Part shown: piece by piece, positions 7,369 to 16,190 of the stretch
How positions within the stretch are numbered: position 1 is the first letter of the stretch
Layout: each line of letters begins with the position of its first letter
Source: Riemerella anatipestifer_E
GTDB taxonomy: Bacteria; Bacteroidota; Bacteroidia; Flavobacteriales; Weeksellaceae
Direction: 5' to 3'
NCBI RefSeq assembly: GCF_009932355.1
Contig: NZ_LEKU01000017.1
Location: 1 to 64,000 of the forward strand
DNA length: 64,000 bases
Translations under genes and position numbers: made by a program
Notes under the pieces: model-generated
Told to the model about the DNA's origin: nothing
Database searches by the model: none
Seen by the model: the letters and a program-made list of their open reading frames with translations, nothing else

Positions 7369-10035
7369 ATGAATTTCCTTAATAAAATTGTAGATGAATT
7401 ATTAGAGCAGTCATCGGATTTATCTCGGTTTAACATCGTTTTACCAGGTAAAAGACCCGTGATATTTATTAAGGATATTCTAAAAAATCAAAAAAAATAT
7501 TCGGGGCTACTTCCGCAATTTTCTACTATTGAGGAACTCATTAGGGATATTTCTGGTTATCAAGAAATCAAAGGTATTTCCTTATGGCTATTTGCTTATA
7601 ATGTTTATAGGCAGCTATTTCCGACAGAGGATTTTGATCAGTTTTTAAAATGGTTTCCAACATTATTGAAGGATTGGGACGATATTTTAATGTTTTCTGA
7701 TTCTGATGAGGCGGTGTTGGAATATATGTTTGATGAGGAACGCATTAAAAACTGGGGAGAAACTTTAGGAGAAGAAGACAACGCAAGGCAAAGAAATCTC
7801 AACTTTTGGCGAAAAATGACCACCTTTTTACCATTGCTAAAAAAAGAGCTTAAAGCTAAGCAATGGGCAACCTCTGGAATGCTTCATCAGGAAGCCAAAT
7901 CTAAAGTTAAATTATTTGCAGAGCAGACATCGGAGCAATATGTTTTTTGTGGTTTTAATGCCTTTACGCCGGTTGAAGAATTGCTAGTAAGGCAGTTGTT
8001 ACAATGGGACAAAGCACAATGTTTTTTCCAAGCGGACGAGTATTATATTAAAGACAAAAGGCAAGAAGCAGGGCAGTTTCTAAGGCGTTATATAGATTGG
8101 GCGGAGTTCAATGATTACAGAGATTTTAGTTGGGTAGAGAATCAGTTTACTCAATCTAAAAACATCAATGTTTATGAGGTTTCGGGCAATGTTACCCAAA
8201 CGCAGGTGATTCCTAAAATATTCAAAGATTATAAAGAGTCAGACTACTCTAAGACAGCGTTGGTTTTACTAGACGAAAACTTACTTCCTGCTTGTTTAGA
8301 AGTTCTATCAGAAGTGCCTAAAGTTAATATTACGATGGGGCTTCCGCTTAAGAATTTATCTTTTAGCAACGCTATGAAACAGATTTTTTATCTGCACAAA
8401 CAGCTAGAGAAAAAATCATCAACTTATTATCATCACGATGTCGTGGGGATTTTGGAAACTTTGCCAACCGATGAGCAGGAAGATAAAATCATTAGAACTT
8501 TTGTAAACTACATTTCGGAGCATAATATTGTTTATGTTTCCTACTCTCTTTTAAAAGAATACTTGGGTGGATTGAATTTCTTTAACATCTTTGAAAAACA
8601 AGGTGTTAAAGAGCTGCTGGAAATATTGATAGCTTTTTGTTATCAGTTGAAATACAAACATATAGATGATATTCAGTACGAGAATATTTCTTATTTTGAA
8701 AAGAGTTTTAAAATCGTTAAAAATCAATTAGAGCCTTACCAATTTGAAGTAAGTATAGAGGATTTAGAGATTTTGGTTAATCAGATGGTAAGCACAGAAT
8801 CTGTGGACTTTCAGGGTGAACCATTGTCTGGTTTGCAGGTTATGGGGTTGTTAGAAACCAGATTGCTCAATTTTGAAAACATCATTTTGCTATCCACTAA
8901 CGAAGGTAAACTTCCGCTGGGGAACTCGCAAAATACCTATCTGCCTTTTGATGTAAGGAAGAACTTCGGACTTAATACTTTCTTGGAGAATGATGGTATT
9001 TATGCCTATCATTTCTACCGATTGTTGCAAGACGCTCATCATATCCATTTACTTTATAATGCCTTGTCTTCAGGCGTTAATACGGGAGAGAAAAGCAGGT
9101 TTATCACTCAAATAGAAATGGAAAGTCCTCATCAAGTGCAAAAAATTATGGTGGAGAATGAGTCTCAACCTGTAGAGGTGCTTCCGATGGTGGTTTATAA
9201 AACTCCACAAGTAATGGAACGGCTCAAAGAATGGCAACATAATATTGCGGCATCACACCTTACCACTTACCTCTATAATCCTATTGATTTTTATGCTAAA
9301 GTGGTTTTAAAGATAAAGGAAACCTCCGAAATAGAGGAGGAGCTTTCTCTCAGAAACTATGGTAATTTAGTGCATTATGCATTGGAGTTTTTATACGGTA
9401 AATTAAAAGGAAAGATATTAACTCCACAGGATTTAGAATGGGCAATTACTCAAATAGATGAAAGTGTTGAGTTTGCAATAAAAACACTGAAACATCAGCC
9501 CGAATTTTACGAAAGAGGTATGAATTTCGTACATCAGCAGATGGCTAAAAAAGTCATAGGAGATGTTTTAAAGTTAGATTTAGAGCTGGTTTCTAGTGGA
9601 AATACCTTAGAAATTCTGGATTTAGAAAAAGAAATCAAAGATGTTAAATTTAAGGTTTCAGATGAGTTAGAAGTGGCTTTTAAAGGTTTTATAGATAGGA
9701 TTGATAGGCTCAACGGAAATCTAAGAGTGATAGATTATAAAACGGCTAAAACTAAAAATCTAAGACTGAAAATTTCTGATAAAAATAGGGAAACACTCCT
9801 TAAAAATAAAGACTATAAACAAGCACTTCAGCTTTGTATTTATGCCTATTCTATGGGGCAACTTTCCGAGTTTTTGGGTAAGGATATTAGTTGTGGGATA
9901 TGGAGTTTTGCAGAGGTAAGTCGTGGAGTACAAATGCTAGAAATAGACGGTGATTTGTCTGATGCTATGGTTTCAATATCAAGTATTATTACAGAAATTC
10001 TCAACCCTGATATAGATTTTGAGGAAAGTGTTTAG
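7369..10035 (+). CDS. PD-(D/E)XK nuclease family protein, AddB/RecB-like
   Basis: This is a large repair-type protein of 888 aa. The C-terminal 200 residues carry a RecB-like nuclease: RNYGNLVHYALEFL, then VIDYKTAKTKN (the D and K of the DxK active site) and QALQLCIYAYSMG. The N-terminal two thirds resembles AddB-type inactive helicase domains. The place where a Walker A loop would be reads FNIVLPGKRP, with no GKT/GKS. In AddAB-type complexes the partner AddA supplies the ATPase; none is in this window. The four-cysteine iron-sulfur cluster of Bacillus AddB is not evident. A role in recombinational DNA repair is inferred from family only. Confidence 0.75.
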   Translation: MNFLNKIVDELLEQSSDLSRFNIVLPGKRPVIFIKDILKNQKKYSGLLPQFSTIEELIRDISGYQEIKGISLWLFAYNVYRQLFPTEDFDQFLKWFPTLLKDWDDILMFSDSDEAVLEYMFDEERIKNWGETLGEEDNARQRNLNFWRKMTTFLPLLKKELKAKQWATSGMLHQEAKSKVKLFAEQTSEQYVFCGFNAFTPVEELLVRQLLQWDKAQCFFQADEYYIKDKRQEAGQFLRRYIDWAEFNDYRDFSWVENQFTQSKNINVYEVSGNVTQTQVIPKIFKDYKESDYSKTALVLLDENLLPACLEVLSEVPKVNITMGLPLKNLSFSNAMKQIFYLHKQLEKKSSTYYHHDVVGILETLPTDEQEDKIIRTFVNYISEHNIVYVSYSLLKEYLGGLNFFNIFEKQGVKELLEILIAFCYQLKYKHIDDIQYENISYFEKSFKIVKNQLEPYQFEVSIEDLEILVNQMVSTESVDFQGEPLSGLQVMGLLETRLLNFENIILLSTNEGKLPLGNSQNTYLPFDVRKNFGLNTFLENDGIYAYHFYRLLQDAHHIHLLYNALSSGVNTGEKSRFITQIEMESPHQVQKIMVENESQPVEVLPMVVYKTPQVMERLKEWQHNIAASHLTTYLYNPIDFYAKVVLKIKETSEIEEELSLRNYGNLVHYALEFLYGKLKGKILTPQDLEWAITQIDESVEFAIKTLKHQPEFYERGMNFVHQQMAKKVIGDVLKLDLELVSSGNTLEILDLEKEIKDVKFKVSDELEVAFKGFIDRIDRLNGNLRVIDYKTAKTKNLRLKISDKNRETLLKNKDYKQALQLCIYAYSMGQLSEFLGKDISCGIWSFAEVSRGVQMLEIDGDLSDAMVSISSIITEILNPDIDFEESV

Positions 10036-10046
10036 AAAGATATATT

Positions 10047-10451
10047 ATGGCGAAAAAGAGTATCATTAAAATGAATAATTTCAGAAATAAAACTTTTCTA
10101 AAATTTCTTTGGGGAATTTTGGGAGTTTATTTCATGAATATAAGCATAGATACTCCAGATGATGATAGATACTATTTCTCAGAAACTTCAAATTATAATG
10201 ATATGGAAAGCATTATAGAGGTTATTGTAGAAAAAGTATTTAAGTATGAAAATGCCATAGAAGAATCCGAGGAGTATGATTTGGATAATTATACTAAAAA
10301 AGCTAAATATAACTGGTTTTTCGGATTATTTTCTCTGTGTAAATCAGTTCAGATGGTTGAGATTTGTTTCTCAAAATATATTCGTGCTGTTGGTGTATCC
10401 AAGCTCCTTAACGGCTTTTCTCAATTTGATGTGCCTCCGCCTAAAATTTGA
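10047..10451 (+). CDS. Small conserved hypothetical protein
   Basis: 134 aa, starting 11 bases after the nuclease gene and probably cotranscribed with it. There is one moderately hydrophobic segment near residues 19-31 (LKFLWGILGVYF), then an acidic middle. The C-terminal part SKYIRAVGVSKLLNGFSQF ends in a proline-rich DVPPPK. No family was recognised and no catalytic motif is visible. It could be membrane associated. An overlapping frame (10276-10464) shows no protein-like features and is ignored. Confidence 0.6.
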   Translation: MAKKSIIKMNNFRNKTFLKFLWGILGVYFMNISIDTPDDDRYYFSETSNYNDMESIIEVIVEKVFKYENAIEESEEYDLDNYTKKAKYNWFFGLFSLCKSVQMVEICFSKYIRAVGVSKLLNGFSQFDVPPPKI

Positions 10452-10480
10452 TTTTAATTTATAAATGGTTTATGATAATT

Positions 10481-10506
10481 ATAGTTCTTAATGAATTAAG
10501 GACTAT
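10481..10506 (+). terminator. Hairpin after the 134-aa gene
   Basis: ATAGTTCTTA and TTAAGGACTAT pair around a short loop. There is only a weak T-rich tail, so this may be a weak terminator. Confidence 0.35.
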
Positions 10507-10547
10507 TTAGAGTTGTGAAATAAATTTAGATTAAAATCAAAAATAAC

Positions 10548-11393
10548 ATGAATTTTAGAAAAATAATACTACTTGTCTTAGGCTTGTTATCTGCTATGTT
10601 GTTTTCTCAAAATATTAAAAATGAAAAAGATAGTCTTTATATAGCAGAGGTGGAAGATACTAAAGAACCAGCCAAAGTTTTACACGCAGAACCTTTGTAT
10701 ATAGATTTGATAAGGGATTTAGGAGCGAGAAAAGGTGAAAAAGAATGGAATTTAGGACTTGGTTTAACAGATAAACTCAATTTTGATGCTTATGAAGCAT
10801 TGGTAGAGTACGAATGGGCTCCTATTGATAGGTTAGGGTTAGAAGTAGAGCTACCGTTTACATTCTATTCTCCTACAGGAAACGAGAGAGTGCAAGCACC
10901 GTCTAGTAAACTTAATAGTCTGAAATTAGCGTTACAATGGTCGTTTTTGGTAAACGAAGAGAAAGCGACAACAATGGCTTTAGGCTACATCAACGAGCTA
11001 GAGTTTTCAGATTTTGGACGCTTTGGAAAACCTTTAATTAAAGGAAATATATACAATCCATTTTTTGTAGTGGCTAAACGCTGGAGAAATAATTTCCATA
11101 CTTTGGTTTATACAGGACCAATGATAGAGCAGAGTTTTATCACCAATAAATTTCATATGGTGTACGATGTACATTCTAGTTTCCATTATATGATTTCGGG
11201 GACAAGAAATTTTGTGGGAGTGGAACTTAATAAAACCTTTGATAAAGGTAATTTTGATATGGTCATGCGTCCTCAGATGCGTTTGGGTATTTCGGAGCAG
11301 CTGATGTTGGGTGTTGTTGTGGGGATTCCTGTAAGTAGAGAAAATGAACGATTGAGCTCTTTTCTAAGATTGATATGGGAACCCAAACACTAG
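10548..11393 (+). CDS. Predicted outer-membrane beta-barrel-like protein, HAEPL type
   Basis: 281 aa with a signal peptide (hydrophobic residues 6-20, then LFSQN, a probable signal peptidase I site). After the signal comes the motif HAEPLYIDLIRDLGARKGE. The rest is made of alternating hydrophobic and polar strands with many aromatic residues (EWNLGLGL, ALVEYEW, LGLEVELPF), as in outer-membrane barrels. The family is seen in Bacteroidota; I know of no established function. Homologues may be misnamed after neighbouring purine genes, and nothing here supports an enzyme. Confidence 0.65.
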   Translation: MNFRKIILLVLGLLSAMLFSQNIKNEKDSLYIAEVEDTKEPAKVLHAEPLYIDLIRDLGARKGEKEWNLGLGLTDKLNFDAYEALVEYEWAPIDRLGLEVELPFTFYSPTGNERVQAPSSKLNSLKLALQWSFLVNEEKATTMALGYINELEFSDFGRFGKPLIKGNIYNPFFVVAKRWRNNFHTLVYTGPMIEQSFITNKFHMVYDVHSSFHYMISGTRNFVGVELNKTFDKGNFDMVMRPQMRLGISEQLMLGVVVGIPVSRENERLSSFLRLIWEPKH

Positions 11394-11407
11394 TATTTGT
11401 TAATAAC

Positions 11408-11446
11408 TTTTTGAGTCTAGAAGTTCAAAAAATGTTACTTTTTTTT
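11408..11446 (+). terminator. Probable terminator between the barrel-like gene and dnaN
   Basis: TTTTTGA pairs with TCAAAAA around a ten-base loop, followed within eight bases by a run of eight T. Confidence 0.4.
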
Positions 11447-11447
11447 A

Positions 11448-11474
11448 TTGTTTTATTACAATTACCTATATTTG
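11448..11474 (+). promoter_or_regulatory. Promoter of dnaN (TTG-N16-TATATTTG)
   Basis: TTG at 11448-11450 and TATATTTG at 11467-11474 fit the Bacteroidota -33/-7 pattern, with a slightly short spacer. The ATG follows 20 bases later. Confidence 0.6.
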
Positions 11475-11494
11475 TATCCAAATAATTTTTATTT

Positions 11495-12625
11495 ATGAGA
11501 TTTATCGTAGCAAGTAGCGAGTTACAAAAGGCTTTACAAGTGGTAAGTGGTGTGATTTCCAGTTCACAATCACGCCCTATTCTAGAAAACTATTTGTTCG
11601 AACTAGATAATCAAAATCTTAAAATTACTTCATCTGACGGGGAAACTACTTTGGTAACTTCTCTAGAGGTAATGTCTGAAGATCAAGGTAAAATAGCAGT
11701 TCCTGCGAAGACTTTTCAGGAGTTAATAAAGACCTTTGGTGAACAGCCTTTAACTTTTACAGTAAAGGAGTCTGCTAATGAAATGGGAGCTTTACTAGAA
11801 ATTCTAGATGATAGAGATAACTATGAGGTGGCTCTAGATAACGCAGAAGACTACCCAGAGTTGCCAGAGTTTGATGCTTCACAAAGTGTTACGATACCTT
11901 CAGGGGTATTAGCAGAAGCGTTGGTAAATACTTTGTTTGCTACAAGTAATGATACGCTTCGCCCTGTAATGACGGGAGTTTTATTCCAGTTTGGAGAAAA
12001 TGAGGCTAATTTTGTATCTACAGATTCTCATAGATTGGTAGTTTACAAGAGAAAAGACATTAAAAATAGTGAGCCTATAGAGTTCATTATGCCTAAAAAG
12101 CCATTGAGTATTTTTAAAAATATTCTAGCCAATACAGAGGAAGAAGTTGTTATTGAGTTTAATGAGAATATGGCTAAATTTACCTTTGGTAATCATATTT
12201 GGATTTGTCGTTTAATAGATGGTAAATATCCTAATTATTCTGCGGTAATCCCTCAAGAAAACCCTAATTTGCTTACAGTAAATAGAAATTTACTACTTAG
12301 TTCTATTAGAAGAGCATCTATTTTATCTAACAAATCTACTAATCAAGTAAGATTTAAGTTATCAGGGAATATCCTTCATCTACACGCGGAGGATACCGAG
12401 TTTGCTAATAAAGCAGATATGCAGATTCCTTGCGACTATAAAGGAGAAGATATCAACATTGGCTTCAGTTCTAAATTTTTAACAGAAATGTTATCAGTTT
12501 TGAGTTCCGATGATGTATTGATGAGAATGTCTCAGCCTAACCGTCCAGGTATTTTAGAACCGATAGATGGGTTAGATGAAAACGAACATATTTTAATGCT
12601 TTCTATGCCTGTCATAGGAATGTAA
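11495..12625 (+). CDS. dnaN: DNA polymerase III beta subunit (sliding clamp)
   Basis: It forms the ring-shaped dimer that tethers DNA polymerase III to DNA. The 376 aa match the family length and three-domain layout. Recognisable pieces are SRPILENYLFEL (domain 1), TDSHRLVVYK (domain 2) and the C-terminal end HILMLSMPVIGM, equivalent to the E. coli MPMRL end that lines the hydrophobic client-binding cleft. It stands alone, with its own promoter and a strong terminator. dnaA is not beside it, and no cluster of DnaA boxes is apparent here. Confidence 0.96.
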   Translation: MRFIVASSELQKALQVVSGVISSSQSRPILENYLFELDNQNLKITSSDGETTLVTSLEVMSEDQGKIAVPAKTFQELIKTFGEQPLTFTVKESANEMGALLEILDDRDNYEVALDNAEDYPELPEFDASQSVTIPSGVLAEALVNTLFATSNDTLRPVMTGVLFQFGENEANFVSTDSHRLVVYKRKDIKNSEPIEFIMPKKPLSIFKNILANTEEEVVIEFNENMAKFTFGNHIWICRLIDGKYPNYSAVIPQENPNLLTVNRNLLLSSIRRASILSNKSTNQVRFKLSGNILHLHAEDTEFANKADMQIPCDYKGEDINIGFSSKFLTEMLSVLSSDDVLMRMSQPNRPGILEPIDGLDENEHILMLSMPVIGM

Positions 12626-12666
12626 ACAGTAATAACTAAAGTGATTGTATATTAAATTACTTTCAG

Positions 12667-12704
12667 AATTTGAGATTTGAAATACAAATCTCAAATTTTG
12701 TTTT
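12667..12704 (+). terminator. Strong rho-independent terminator after dnaN
   Basis: A perfect 13-bp stem (AATTTGAGATTTG with its complement) and a five-base loop are followed by TTGTTTT. Confidence 0.85.
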
Positions 12705-12763
12705 AAGGAAAATTTAAGTCAATATTTTAAAAATAATAAAGATTTTCAAACACATAATAAAGA

Positions 12764-15166
12764 ATGAAAATATCAAATAATTGGTTAAAAAACTACATCA
12801 AAACCGACTTGAGTTCAGAGAAGATAGGAGCTTACCTTACGGACATAGGGCTAGAAGTAGAGGGTATAGAAACTTTTGAAAGTATAAAAGGAAGTTTAGA
12901 GGGTATTGTGGTAGGTAAAGTTTTAACTTGTGAAAAACACCCAAACGCAGATAAACTCAAAAAAACAACTGTAGATGTAGGAGGAGGTAAGGTTTTAGAA
13001 ATTGTATGTGGAGCACCTAATGTAGAGGCTGGGCAATTAGTGCCTGTGGCGGTAGTAGGAACAACGCTTTATGATAAAGAAGGGAATAGTTTTGAAATCA
13101 AAAAGGCTAAAATAAGAGGAGAGGTATCCGAAGGAATGATATGTGCTGAAGATGAACTAGGGTTAGGGACTAGCCATGATGGAATTATGGTTTTAGACGA
13201 AACTCACGAAGTAGGGAAGCCTTTTGCAGATTATTTTGAAATCACTAAAGATGAAGTCTATGAAATAGGGCTAACGCCTAACAGAACAGATGCAATGTCT
13301 CATTATGGTGTGGCTAGAGATTTGAATGCTTTTCTGTACGCGTCTAATACCACCGAAACAGAATTTGAAAAGGTATCATCTGATATTTTTCACCCAGAAG
13401 GTGAGCACGGATTTTCTATAGAGGTAGAAGATGCAGAGCTTTGCCCTAGATATATAGGAGCTGTTTTGGATAATGTTAAGGTAAAGCCTTCTCCAGAGTG
13501 GCTGAAAAATAAACTTAAAGCCATAGGTTTAAATCCTATCAATAATGTGGTAGATGTTACCAACTATATTTTACACGGTTTGGGGCAGCCTCTACATGCA
13601 TTTGATGCAAATAAAATTTTTGGACAAAAAGTAGTTGTAGGTGTTTGTAATTCTGGAACTAAATTTACCACTTTAGATGGTGTAGAACGAACGCTTAACG
13701 GTGCAGAGATTATGATAAAAGACGCTTCGGATAAGCCAATGTGTATTGCAGGGGTATTTGGTGGAGCAGATTCTGGTGTTTCGGATTCAACGACAAAAGT
13801 TTTCCTAGAAAGTGCTTATTTCAATCCAGTATCCGTAAGAAAAGCGGCGAAAGCTCATGGTTTAAATACAGATGCATCTTTCCGTTTCGAAAGAGGTGTA
13901 GATGTTAATGCGGTTAGAATAGCCATTACCAAAGCGATAAGCCTTCTTAAAGAGGTGGCAGAAGCAGAGCTTATAGGAGATTTAATAGAGGTATATCCTG
14001 AGAAAATAAATCCGCATTATGTGCTATTTAGATACTCTAAGTTAGACCAAATTCTTGGAGTTAAAATCCACCGTGAGACGGTAAAGAAGATATTAAAATC
14101 GCTTGAAATAGAAATTCTTAACGAAATTCCAGATGGTCTAGAGCTTTCTGTGCCAACTTATAGAGCAGATGTTACTAGAGAGATAGATGTGATAGAAGAA
14201 GTGCTTAGAATCTATGGATATAACAAAATAGATAGCCCTCAGAAGATTGCGTTTTCGCCAGTAAAATTGAGTTTTGAAGACCAAGATGCTTTAGAAAATA
14301 CTTGGGCTAGATTGTTACAGTCCAACGGATTTAATGAAGTGATGAACAACTCGCTTACTACGGTGAAAGATGAAACCAATGCAGTTAAATTACTTAACCC
14401 ATTGAGTAATGATTTGGCATTTATGAGAACTTCTTTATTAGAAGGTTTATTACAGAATGCAGTCTATAATATCAACCGTAAAAATACAGATGTTAAGTTT
14501 TTTGAATTAGGTAAAATCTATCATAAATTTGAAACTTATAAAGAAAGAAAGCAATTAGCAATGCTGATTTCTGGTAGACATCAATCTGAAAATTGGCTTG
14601 TACCGAAATCTAGTACAGATTTCTATCACTTAAAGTCTTATGTTAAGTTAGCGTTAGAAGTTTTAGGTATTGTTATTCAGGAGAAACCTTTGCAAGATGC
14701 TCGTTTCAGTGATGGGTTAGAGTTTGTTTCTGACGGTAAGGTATTGGCAAGGCTAGGTAAAGTAGCATCAGAATATCTTAAATCAGCAGATATGGAGCAG
14801 GAGGCGTTTTATGCAGAGATAGAAGTAGAGACCTGTCAAGAACTGAGGACTAAAGGTAATTTTAAGTTTAGAGAAATACCTAAATTTAATAAGATAAGAA
14901 GAGATTTAGCGTTACTTTTAGATAAAAACATCACTTATTCAGACTTATATCAAGAGGTGATGAAGAAGCCGTCGCAGTATCTTAAATCGGTTAATTTGTT
15001 TGATGTTTACGAAGGTAAGAATTTGCCAGAGGGTAAGAAATCTTACGCTTTGAGTTTTGAACTTCTTAACGAAGAAAAAACATTAGAAGAAAAAGAAATT
15101 TCAGAAATAATGGGAGGGCTAATCACGCTCTTTGAGAAAAATTTTAATGCAGAGCTACGCTCGTAA
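12764..15166 (+). CDS. pheT: Phenylalanine--tRNA ligase, beta subunit
   Basis: This is the large subunit of the heterotetrameric PheRS that charges tRNA-Phe in the cytoplasm. The 800 aa show the expected order. An OB-fold tRNA-binding (EMAP-like) part is near residues 40-150 (CEKHPNADKLKKTTVD). Next is the B3/B4 editing domain, then B5, then the catalytic-like core. The C-terminal anticodon-binding FDX-ACB domain spans the last 95 residues (FREIPKFNKIRRDLALLLD). pheS is not adjacent, as is common in Bacteroidota. The next gene begins 17 bases later. Confidence 0.96.
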   Translation: MKISNNWLKNYIKTDLSSEKIGAYLTDIGLEVEGIETFESIKGSLEGIVVGKVLTCEKHPNADKLKKTTVDVGGGKVLEIVCGAPNVEAGQLVPVAVVGTTLYDKEGNSFEIKKAKIRGEVSEGMICAEDELGLGTSHDGIMVLDETHEVGKPFADYFEITKDEVYEIGLTPNRTDAMSHYGVARDLNAFLYASNTTETEFEKVSSDIFHPEGEHGFSIEVEDAELCPRYIGAVLDNVKVKPSPEWLKNKLKAIGLNPINNVVDVTNYILHGLGQPLHAFDANKIFGQKVVVGVCNSGTKFTTLDGVERTLNGAEIMIKDASDKPMCIAGVFGGADSGVSDSTTKVFLESAYFNPVSVRKAAKAHGLNTDASFRFERGVDVNAVRIAITKAISLLKEVAEAELIGDLIEVYPEKINPHYVLFRYSKLDQILGVKIHRETVKKILKSLEIEILNEIPDGLELSVPTYRADVTREIDVIEEVLRIYGYNKIDSPQKIAFSPVKLSFEDQDALENTWARLLQSNGFNEVMNNSLTTVKDETNAVKLLNPLSNDLAFMRTSLLEGLLQNAVYNINRKNTDVKFFELGKIYHKFETYKERKQLAMLISGRHQSENWLVPKSSTDFYHLKSYVKLALEVLGIVIQEKPLQDARFSDGLEFVSDGKVLARLGKVASEYLKSADMEQEAFYAEIEVETCQELRTKGNFKFREIPKFNKIRRDLALLLDKNITYSDLYQEVMKKPSQYLKSVNLFDVYEGKNLPEGKKSYALSFELLNEEKTLEEKEISEIMGGLITLFEKNFNAELRS

Positions 15167-15183
15167 ATACAAATAAAAAGGTT

Positions 15184-15597
15184 ATGAAAAATATAATATT
15201 AACATTAGGTATAGGTTTGCTGATGTTTTCTTGTGCCACGGTTGGTAATACAACTACAACTAAGAGTAAAAAGAATCAAGTTAGTTTATTATCAACAGAG
15301 TGGGTTTTAGCGGAAAGCAGACTCGGTTCTAGCAAAGTACCTACTTTGATAGTAGAAACAGAGAAAGTATCAGGAAACTCTGGGTGTAACAATTATTTTG
15401 GACAGCTTAAAATAGATGCACAAACGGGAGCTTTCTCGGTAGAGAATGTAGGTTCTACTAGAATGGCTTGTAAGGATATGTTGGTGGAGCAAAACTTTCT
15501 AAAAATGTTGGAAAAAGCCAATAGATACGAAAGTGATGGCACTACTCTTACGCTTTACAAAGACCAGTTACCACTAATGAAGTTTAGTAAGAAGTAG
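15184..15597 (+). CDS. META-domain (HslJ-like) lipoprotein
   Basis: 137 aa with a lipoprotein signal peptide: hydrophobic residues 4-15, then lipobox MFSCA with Cys at residue 17. The mature part is a META domain with EWVLAESR and SGCNNYFGQ, ending near LPLMKF. Such domains occur in HslJ, linked in E. coli to novobiocin resistance, and in other surface lipoproteins; the role here is unknown. It is probably expressed with pheT and closes at the terminator at 15623. Confidence 0.8.
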   Translation: MKNIILTLGIGLLMFSCATVGNTTTTKSKKNQVSLLSTEWVLAESRLGSSKVPTLIVETEKVSGNSGCNNYFGQLKIDAQTGAFSVENVGSTRMACKDMLVEQNFLKMLEKANRYESDGTTLTLYKDQLPLMKFSKK

Positions 15598-15622
15598 ATT
15601 GTTTTGATTAAATAATATAAAG

Positions 15623-15656
15623 CGGATTGAAAAGAAAATATTTCAATCCGTTTTTT
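15623..15656 (+). terminator. Rho-independent terminator
   Basis: CGGATTGAAA pairs perfectly with TTTCAATCCG (10 bp), followed by six T. Confidence 0.85.
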
Positions 15657-15751
15657 GTATAGAAAGGAAAGATAAGATTGTATTTATCACTACTGTTTTA
15701 ATTCTTGTCATATTTTATAAATCTTTGTCATTTTCATGTGTCAAAATGTCT

Positions 15752-15759
15752 TATGTTTG
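15752..15759 (+). promoter_or_regulatory. Possible -7 element upstream of groES
   Basis: TATGTTTG matches TAnnTTTG about 75 bases before the groES ATG. No CIRCE operator (TTAGCACTC and its inverted copy) is present in this gap, so HrcA-type control is not supported. Confidence 0.35.
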
Positions 15760-15834
15760 ATACTATGAGTTGTTTGGCATTTTTTTCGTGTTTAGGGTAG
15801 AAGTTAAAATTAAACAATAAAAATTTAAAACGAT

Positions 15835-16113
15835 ATGTCAGTAAATTTTAAACCATTATCAGACAGAGTTTTGGTAGAACCAGCAGCAGCTGAAACTAAA
15901 ACAGCATCAGGAATTATTATCCCAGATACAGCAAAAGAAAAACCTCAAGAAGGTGTAGTAGTAGCTGTAGGTGCAGGGAAAAAAGATGAACCTATGACTG
16001 TAAAAGTAGGAGATAAAGTGCTTTATGGTAAGTATTCTGGTACAGAACTTAAACTTGATGGTAAAGATTATCTTATCGTAAGAGAAGGTGATCTTTTAGG
16101 TATTTTAGGTTAA
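15835..16113 (+). CDS. groES: Co-chaperonin GroES
   Basis: This is the 10-kDa lid that caps the GroEL folding chamber. At 92 aa it has the family N-terminus LSDRVLVEP, the mobile loop around residues 18-30 (ETKTASGIIIP) and the C-terminal signature VLYGKYSGTEL. It is followed after 77 bases by groEL, forming the usual chaperonin operon. Confidence 0.96.
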   Translation: MSVNFKPLSDRVLVEPAAAETKTASGIIIPDTAKEKPQEGVVVAVGAGKKDEPMTVKVGDKVLYGKYSGTELKLDGKDYLIVREGDLLGILG

Positions 16114-16190
16114 AAATCTAATCAATAAAAAATAAGTAATACAGAAGTTTAATCTGTGTTTTCATAACAATAATTTAATTAAATATAAAA

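Noticed and set aside
10276..10464. ORF overlapping the 134-aa gene in another frame
   Set aside because: It is a shifted shadow of the longer ORF and has no protein-like pattern of its own.
11399..11494. Replication origin beside dnaN
   Set aside because: No cluster of DnaA boxes or AT-rich repeats with them was seen; dnaA is not adjacent. dnaN is often separate in this phylum.
15661..15834. CIRCE operator before groES
   Set aside because: The conserved TTAGCACTC and its inverted partner are not present in the spacer.
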